Positions 59,152 through 64,000 of a stretch of DNA of 64,000 nt are shown one piece after another. Numbering within the stretch: position 1 is the stretch's first letter; the number at the start of each line of letters is the position of its first letter. The notes beneath the pieces were generated by a model that did not search any database, was not told where the DNA came from, and was given only the letters and a program-made list of their open reading frames with translations. This stretch comes from Advenella sp. S44 (GTDB lineage: Bacteria > Pseudomonadota > Gammaproteobacteria > Burkholderiales > Burkholderiaceae_B). The stretch covers positions 1,488,001-1,552,000 of the forward strand of contig NZ_NEXS01000003.1 of assembly GCF_002810445.1 (NCBI RefSeq), read 5' to 3'. The position numbers were made by a program, and so were the translations under genes.

Positions 59152-59374
59152 TCATTCTGTGCTTTGGGACTTTGCCAAGCACCACGGGTTCACGCCATGC
59201 GTTGAACATGAAAACCCGGCTGCCGCGTTTGCATGCGCAAGCTGAGCAGAAAATGCTGGGTCATTACATATCTTCAATGTATTTTCATGGACAAGCGCCG
59301 TTGCAGCGATCAGAGCATCATGATCGCTCCTTCTATTTGGAACATGCAATGCAGCGCAGGGCCCTGCTCGCGCG
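59152..59374 (-). pseudogene. Remnant of a VapC-like PIN-domain toxin
   Basis: On the minus strand the frame reads SDHDALIAATALVHENTLKI, then CNDPAF and, after about 20 residues, GVNPW. These match the C-terminal half of VapC/FitB PIN ribonucleases (DALIAATALVH, TL, N, F, G-V, NPW, in order). Only about 70 codons remain, without a start, the N-terminal acidic residues or a vapB antitoxin; the 5' part would lie inside ppsR. The segment between CNDPAF and GVNPW is longer than usual. Called a decayed toxin fragment by motif pattern only. Confidence 0.6.
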
Positions 59375-60220
59375 TCAATAATGAGATGATGAATTCGATT
59401 TGAGTTCCAGGATCTGGATGACGGTCGTGGAAATTTCTTCAATGGATTTGGTTGTCGTCGAAAGCCATTGGATGCTTTCGCGTCTCATCAGGCGTTCGGC
59501 TTCAGCCACTTCGTGCAGGCATTGTTTGATAGACGCATATTGGCTGTCGGGTCGTCGTTCGTTTCTGACTTCGGAGAGCCGGTCAGGCTGAATCGACAGG
59601 CCAAACAGCTTTTTCCGATACGGCAGCAGGGTGCTTGGCAGCGAGCCGCGGTCGAAATCCTCGGGGATCAAGGGGAAATTGGCCGCCTTGATGGCGTATT
59701 GCATGGCCAGATACAGGCTTGTTGGCGTCTTGCCGCAACGGGAGACGCCGACCAGAATCACATCGGCCTCCTTTAAGCCATGCACGAATTGGCCGTCATC
59801 ATGGGCCAGTGTGAAATTGATTGCTTCAATGCGGTTACGGTATTGCTCGGAGCTTGCACTCAGGTGTGACAGGCCAATCGTTGGACGCGATTTGGTCTCC
59901 AGCGCCGTTTCAAGCTGATTGACGCAGGCGCCAAAAATATCCAGAAAAACGCAATTGGCCTGTTGCACGACATCGAGAATTTCCGGTTTGACCAGGGTGC
60001 TGAACAAAATCGGCAGGTTATTTTCGGCCAGCGCGGTGGCGTTGATTTTTTCGGCAACCTTGGCCGCTTTTTCTTCGGAAGTGATAAAAGGCTCACGTAA
60101 CAACGTGAAATCAAAATCGGCGCTGAACTGGGACAAAACAGAGTGACTGAACGTCTCTGCCGTAATGCCTGTGCCATCTGATACGATGAAGACCGTCCGC
60201 TTCTTATGTGATTCTGACAT
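59375..60220 (-). CDS. ppsR: PEP synthase regulatory kinase/pyrophosphorylase
   Basis: A 281-residue DUF299 protein that inactivates PpsA by ADP-dependent phosphorylation and reactivates it by phosphorolysis. The P-loop GVSRCGKT is at 158-165, and the N-terminal VFIVSDGTGITAET is characteristic. The ATG at 60220 is chosen; an in-frame start 45 bp upstream adds no conserved sequence. It is divergent from its target ppsA. Confidence 0.94.
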   Translation of the reverse strand: MSESHKKRTVFIVSDGTGITAETFSHSVLSQFSADFDFTLLREPFITSEEKAAKVAEKINATALAENNLPILFSTLVKPEILDVVQQANCVFLDIFGACVNQLETALETKSRPTIGLSHLSASSEQYRNRIEAINFTLAHDDGQFVHGLKEADVILVGVSRCGKTPTSLYLAMQYAIKAANFPLIPEDFDRGSLPSTLLPYRKKLFGLSIQPDRLSEVRNERRPDSQYASIKQCLHEVAEAERLMRRESIQWLSTTTKSIEEISTTVIQILELKSNSSSHY

Positions 60221-60293
60221 GTTCGATTTTGATCCTGTGGGTGTAGAAAAAGACGGTACAATCATGATACTTTGTACCTGGCCGATGTTTCAG

Positions 60294-60335
60294 GCTTATT
60301 TGATCAGGAAAGCACGCTTTTCTTATCAAATAAGC
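60294..60335. promoter_or_regulatory. Long palindrome between ppsR and ppsA
   Basis: Perfect 11-bp arms GCTTATTTGAT (60294-60304) and ATCAAATAAGC (60325-60335) enclose a partly self-complementary core (GAAAGC-AC-GCTTTTC). It could be a dimer-binding operator shared by both genes or an RNA hairpin in the ppsA leader; it ends 27 bases before the ppsA ATG. Confidence 0.7.
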
Positions 60336-60362
60336 TTTCATTTTAATCTAAGGGTGACTTAA

Positions 60363-62729
60363 ATGTCGTATGTTGTTCCATTCGAGAAACTCCGCATGTC
60401 GGATGTTGACTCAGTCGGCGGGAAAAATGCCTCGCTCGGAGAAATGATCAGCCAGTTGGCCAACGCCGGGGTACGTGTGCCTGGCGGTTTTGCTACCACT
60501 GCCGATGCCTTTCGTGATTTTCTGAAAACGTCCGGGCTTGACAAGCGTATCGCCGAGCGCCTGACCTCTCTCAATCCCGAAGATGTTCGCGAGCTGGCTC
60601 TGGCCGGCGCCGAAATTCGCGGCTGGATCACCGAAGCGCCGTTTTCGGAAGAATTTGAAAAACAGATTCGTCAATCGTACGCCGAGCTGGATGCCGATGG
60701 CAAGGGCTCGTTCGCCGTCCGCTCTTCAGCCACGGCAGAAGATTTGCCTGACGCCTCATTTGCCGGCCAGCAGGAAACGTTCCTGAACGTAGCAGGCATT
60801 GACGATGTGCTGGATAAAATCCGTCACGTTTTCGCTTCACTGTATAACGATCGCGCTATTTCCTACCGTGTCCACAAAGGATATGCGCATGCTGATGTGG
60901 CGCTGTCGGCCGGTATCCAGCGCATGGTGCGCTCTGACAAGGGCAGCGCCGGCGTCATGTTCACGCTCGATACGGAATCGGGGTTCAACGACGTTGTGTT
61001 TATCACGTCCTCGTATGGTCTGGGTGAAACCGTCGTACAGGGCGCGGTCAATCCTGACGAATTCTATGTTTTTAAAACCACGCTGGCTTCGGGCAAATAC
61101 CCGATCGTAGGCCGTCGCATCGGTTCTAAGCTACTCAAAATGGAATTCAACGCCGAGCGCAAGCCCGGAGAGAACGCAGTCAACACCGTTGAAGTGCCCG
61201 TTTCGGAACGCAACCGTTATTCACTGACCGATGACGAAGTCATCGAGCTTGCGCGTTACGCTGTCATCATCGAAAAACACTATCAGCGTCCCATGGACAT
61301 CGAATGGGGTCGCGACGGCATCGACGGAAAACTATACATCCTGCAAGCTCGCCCTGAGACCGTCAAGTCCCAGCAGACCGGCAACGACGTGCAGCAGCGC
61401 TACAAGCTCAAAGCGACCGGCAAGGTGCTTATTACCGGCCGCGCTATTGGTCAGAAAATCGGTTCAGGTAAAGTTCGAGTGGTCTCCGATATCAACGATA
61501 TGGATCAGGTCGAGTCCGGCGATGTGCTGGTTACCGACATGACAGACCCGAACTGGGAGCCGGTCATGAAACGTGCTGCGGCCATTGTGACCAACCGGGG
61601 CGGGCGTACCTGCCATGCGGCAATTATTGCGCGTGAACTGGGCATCCCTGCGGTGGTCGGGTGCGCAACGGCGACAGAGGACCTCAAGGAAGGTGCCGAA
61701 GTGACGGTCTCGTGTGCAGAAGGCGACGAAGGCCGTATTTACGACGGTTTTCTGGAAACGGAAGTTGAAGAAGTGCGCCGTGGTGAAATGCCAGAGATCC
61801 CGGTTAAGATCATGATGAACGTGGGTAATCCGCAACTGGCTTTTGACTTTTCCCAGATTCCCAACGGCGGTGTGGGATTGGCGCGGCTTGAATTCATTAT
61901 TAACAACAACATCAATGTGCATCCCAAAGCGGTGCTGGACTATCCGAACATTGATGCCGAGCTGAAAAAAGCGGTGGAATCGGCGGCCCGTGGCTACGCC
62001 AGCCCGCGTGCATTCTTTGTAGAAAAGCTGGCCGAAGGCATTGCCACTATTGCGGCGGCATTCTATCCCAAGCCGGTCATTGTGCGCCTGTCCGACTTCA
62101 AATCCAATGAGTACCGCAAGCTGGTTGGCGGCTCCCGCTACGAGCCCGAGGAAGAGAATCCCATGCTTGGGTTCCGTGGCGCATCGCGCTACATTTCCGA
62201 GGACTTTGCCGAATGCTTCCGCATGGAATGCGAAGCGCTGCGCTTTGTTCGCGACGATATGGGCTTGACCAACGTTGAAATCATGGTGCCGTTCGTGCGC
62301 ACATTGACTCAGGCCGAAAAGGTCGTCAATCTGCTGGCAGATAATGGACTGAAGCGCGGAGAAAACGGTCTGCGTGTCATCATGATGTGCGAAGTGCCAT
62401 CCAATGCGATCCTGGCCGACCAGTTCCTGGAGTATTTCGATGGTTTCTCCATTGGTTCCAACGACATGACGCAACTGACTCTGGGTCTGGATCGCGATTC
62501 AGGCATGGAACTGCTGGCGGCCGATTTTGACGAACGTGACGAGGCTGTGCGCTTCATGCTGCAACGGGCCATCCAGGCGTGCCTCAAAGCCAACAAGTAT
62601 GTCGGCATTTGCGGCCAGGGGCCCAGCGATCATCCTGATCTGGCCGTCTGGCTCAAGGAGCAGGGTATTCTGACCATGTCGCTCAATCCGGATACGGTGG
62701 TAGATACCTGGCAAAAACTGGCCAAGTAA
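60363..62729 (+). CDS. ppsA: Phosphoenolpyruvate synthase
   Basis: A 788-residue gluconeogenic enzyme that makes PEP from pyruvate and ATP. An N-terminal ATP-grasp domain (1-350), a swivelling phospho-His domain (His418 in [20 protein letters not shown]) and a C-terminal PEP/pyruvate barrel with Cys750 (ICGQGPSD) are complete. The Thr next to His418 (residue 416) is the site regulated by PpsR in E. coli. A strong terminator follows. Confidence 0.96.
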   Translation: MSYVVPFEKLRMSDVDSVGGKNASLGEMISQLANAGVRVPGGFATTADAFRDFLKTSGLDKRIAERLTSLNPEDVRELALAGAEIRGWITEAPFSEEFEKQIRQSYAELDADGKGSFAVRSSATAEDLPDASFAGQQETFLNVAGIDDVLDKIRHVFASLYNDRAISYRVHKGYAHADVALSAGIQRMVRSDKGSAGVMFTLDTESGFNDVVFITSSYGLGETVVQGAVNPDEFYVFKTTLASGKYPIVGRRIGSKLLKMEFNAERKPGENAVNTVEVPVSERNRYSLTDDEVIELARYAVIIEKHYQRPMDIEWGRDGIDGKLYILQARPETVKSQQTGNDVQQRYKLKATGKVLITGRAIGQKIGSGKVRVVSDINDMDQVESGDVLVTDMTDPNWEPVMKRAAAIVTNRGGRTCHAAIIARELGIPAVVGCATATEDLKEGAEVTVSCAEGDEGRIYDGFLETEVEEVRRGEMPEIPVKIMMNVGNPQLAFDFSQIPNGGVGLARLEFIINNNINVHPKAVLDYPNIDAELKKAVESAARGYASPRAFFVEKLAEGIATIAAAFYPKPVIVRLSDFKSNEYRKLVGGSRYEPEEENPMLGFRGASRYISEDFAECFRMECEALRFVRDDMGLTNVEIMVPFVRTLTQAEKVVNLLADNGLKRGENGLRVIMMCEVPSNAILADQFLEYFDGFSIGSNDMTQLTLGLDRDSGMELLAADFDERDEAVRFMLQRAIQACLKANKYVGICGQGPSDHPDLAVWLKEQGILTMSLNPDTVVDTWQKLAK

Positions 62730-62762
62730 CTTCCAGTCGACACAAGGGCCGCCTTTTGCGCA

Positions 62763-62790
62763 GGCGCCCCGGCATTTCGGGCACCTTTTT
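62763..62790 (+). terminator. Terminator after ppsA
   Basis: GGCGCCC and GGGCACC pair with one mismatch around a nine-base loop, followed by TTTTT. It ends the ppsA transcript. Confidence 0.7.
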
Positions 62791-62878
62791 CTGATCTTTG
62801 ATCAGGGGCAGGGTGCCCGTTTTGCTGCCCGGGCCAGATCCCGCCCTGTATCGGTCTTTTTTGTCGAATGCGTGGGCG

Positions 62879-62911
62879 ACTTACTGTACACTTAATGTAC
62901 ACTTAAGTTTT
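62879..62911. repeat. 11-bp direct repeats upstream of the FKBP gene
   Basis: ACTTACTGTAC (62879-62889), ACTTAATGTAC (62890-62900) and a partial ACTTAAG (62901 on) run head to tail, with TGTAC palindromes in the first two. They lie about 25-55 bases before the GTG start, in promoter territory. Confidence 0.65.
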
Positions 62912-62934
62912 ACACCGTACTCAGGAAAATACAC

Positions 62935-63267
62935 GTGAGCGAACTAATTATTGAAGATGTGACCGAAGGCAGTGGCGAACAGGCAAAAAGCGGCCAGCAG
63001 GTATCGGTGCATTACACAGGCTGGCTCAAGGACAACGGCCAGAAATTCGATTCCAGCAAAGACCGCGGCGAGCCGTTTTCGTTTCCGCTAGGCGCCGGCC
63101 ATGTCATTAAAGGCTGGGACCAGGGCGTACAGGGCATGAAAGTGGGCGGCACCAGAAAGCTGACCATCCCTGCCGAACTTGGCTACGGCGCACGTGGGGC
63201 AGGTGGCGTTATTCCGCCGAATGCAACACTGGTGTTTGAAGTTGAATTGCTCGGTATTAACGGATAG
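62935..63267 (+). CDS. FKBP-type peptidyl-prolyl isomerase
   Basis: A 110-residue single-domain isomerase starting at GTG ([20 protein letters not shown]). The FK506-fold residues are present: [37 protein letters not shown] and [20 protein letters not shown]. There is no signal peptide, so it is cytosolic. It accelerates proline isomerisation in folding proteins; clients are unknown. Confidence 0.94.
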   Translation: MSELIIEDVTEGSGEQAKSGQQVSVHYTGWLKDNGQKFDSSKDRGEPFSFPLGAGHVIKGWDQGVQGMKVGGTRKLTIPAELGYGARGAGGVIPPNATLVFEVELLGING

Positions 63268-63350
63268 TTGTCCGAGGCCAGCGGCCAATGTTGTTGCCGC
63301 TGTTGCCGTCTGTACGCCATGGTGGCGTGCTTCTCTTGCAGGAAAGCGAT

Positions 63351-63812
63351 ATGTGGATCTGGTTTGGTGTTGCGGCCGTCGCGCTTATTCTTGAACTGCT
63401 CACGGGCACCTTCTTTCTGTTGCTGGTGGCGGTCGCCGCTGCCGGCGCGGGTGTGGTGTCCTGGCTGGGCGGTGAACTCGCCTGGCAACTGCTGGCTTTC
63501 AGTGTCCTTGGCATTGCCGGCTTCGTTATTCTAAAATCCAGTAAGTTGGTGCGGCGCGGCTCGAAAAGTTCCGCCAGCCGAAATACCGATGTCAATTTAG
63601 ACATCGGGCAGATTGTCTACGTCGCAGACTGGACGCCAATGAATACCGCAGTCATTCAGTATCGCGGTGCCAAGTGGCAAGTTCGGCTGGACCCCGCGCT
63701 TGGCGGCCCGCCGGCGCCTGGCAGCTATCGCATTACCGACATCGACGGCATTGTGTTCATCGTTGCGCCTGTGTCAGGCCCTGACACCCCTCCCACCCCC
63801 AGCAGCGCGTAG
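63351..63812 (+). CDS. NfeD-like membrane protein
   Basis: A 153-residue short NfeD protein: two or three hydrophobic helices in residues 1-60 (WIWFGVAAVALILELLTG) followed by a cytosolic OB-fold domain (about 85-145). The ATG at 63351 has an AGGAAAG site. Short NfeD genes are commonly paired with a stomatin/SPFH gene, as here, and act on membrane microdomains; precise function is unknown. Confidence 0.85.
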   Translation: MWIWFGVAAVALILELLTGTFFLLLVAVAAAGAGVVSWLGGELAWQLLAFSVLGIAGFVILKSSKLVRRGSKSSASRNTDVNLDIGQIVYVADWTPMNTAVIQYRGAKWQVRLDPALGGPPAPGSYRITDIDGIVFIVAPVSGPDTPPTPSSA

Positions 63813-63827
63813 CTCAGGAGTCATATT

Positions 63828-64000
63828 ATGGATACGTCGATTATTTTTCTCGCCATATTAGTTGTGCTGGTCCTGGTCTTTCTGATCAAGTCCATTGCAA
63901 TCGTCCCGCAACAGAATGCCTGGATTAAAGAGCGCCTTGGCCGGTATGACCGTACCTTGTCGCCTGGCGCCCGGTTCATTATTCCTTTTGTAGACCGCGT
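63828..64000 (+). CDS. SPFH/stomatin-like protein, 3' partial
   Basis: The first 57 residues are visible: an N-terminal membrane helix (MDTSIIFLAILVVLVLVFLI) and the start of the SPFH domain (IVPQQNAWIKERLGRYDRTL, then PGARFIIPFVDR), typical of paraslipin/QmcA. A CAGGAG site precedes the ATG, 15 bases after the NfeD stop. The rest is beyond the window. Confidence 0.88.
   Translation, partial: MDTSIIFLAILVVLVLVFLIKSIAIVPQQNAWIKERLGRYDRTLSPGARFIIPFVDR

Overview
The window reads as a chromosomal segment of a betaproteobacterium, most likely of the Alcaligenaceae (order Burkholderiales). The grounds are the rpsB-tsf-pyrH-frr-uppS-cdsA-dxr-rseP-bamA-skp-lpxD-fabZ-lpxA-lpxB-rnhB gene order, a pyruvate dehydrogenase operon whose E3 carries its own lipoyl domain, a divergent ppsR/ppsA pair, and protein sequences that look Bordetella/Achromobacter/Advenella-like. 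Base composition is only moderately GC-rich, which would fit an Advenella-like genus better than Bordetella; the genus is inference.

Layout. (1) 1-5.8 kb: a two-partner secretion locus, an outer-membrane TpsB transporter (5' end outside the window) and a 1419-residue haemagglutinin-repeat TpsA exoprotein with no recognisable toxin tail. (2) 5.9-10.3 kb, minus strand: ugpBAEC, a glycerol-3-phosphate importer behind a well-formed Pho box. (3) 10.5-15.7 kb: proC, a VUT-family transporter and livHMGF, a branched-chain amino acid importer without its binding protein. (4) 15.9-23.5 kb, minus strand: a glutathione transferase, a 680-bp gene-free stretch with decayed repeats, a SCO1 copper chaperone, prlC (its 3' end tandemly triplicated), folD and a PAS histidine kinase/FixJ-type regulator pair. 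(5) 23.8-30.2 kb: aceE-aceF-lpdA, closed by a strong terminator. (6) 30.4-34.8 kb: folC-dedD-like-cvpA-purF. (7) 35-36.8 kb: a MarR regulator overlapping an MFS drug exporter. (8) 36.8-41.5 kb, minus strand: dsbB, marC-like, glnD, map. (9) 41.8-56.9 kb: translation, isoprenoid, phospholipid, envelope-assembly and lipid A genes. (10) 57-64 kb: a fatty acid desaturase, a TrmH/SpoU methyltransferase, a vapC-like remnant, ppsR and ppsA, an FKBP isomerase, and an NfeD gene followed by an SPFH/stomatin gene cut by the window end.

Most of the window is conserved housekeeping DNA. I did not find a clearly new multi-gene system. The less ordinary content lies in the spacers: several unrelated short tandem repeats, two sets of 11-bp-phased direct repeats upstream of genes, a long palindrome between ppsR and ppsA, a nested hairpin in the aceE leader, a terminator hairpin that contains the likely ribosome-binding site of the next gene, and a PIN-domain toxin remnant. 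No tRNA, rRNA, CRISPR array, insertion sequence or prophage was recognised.
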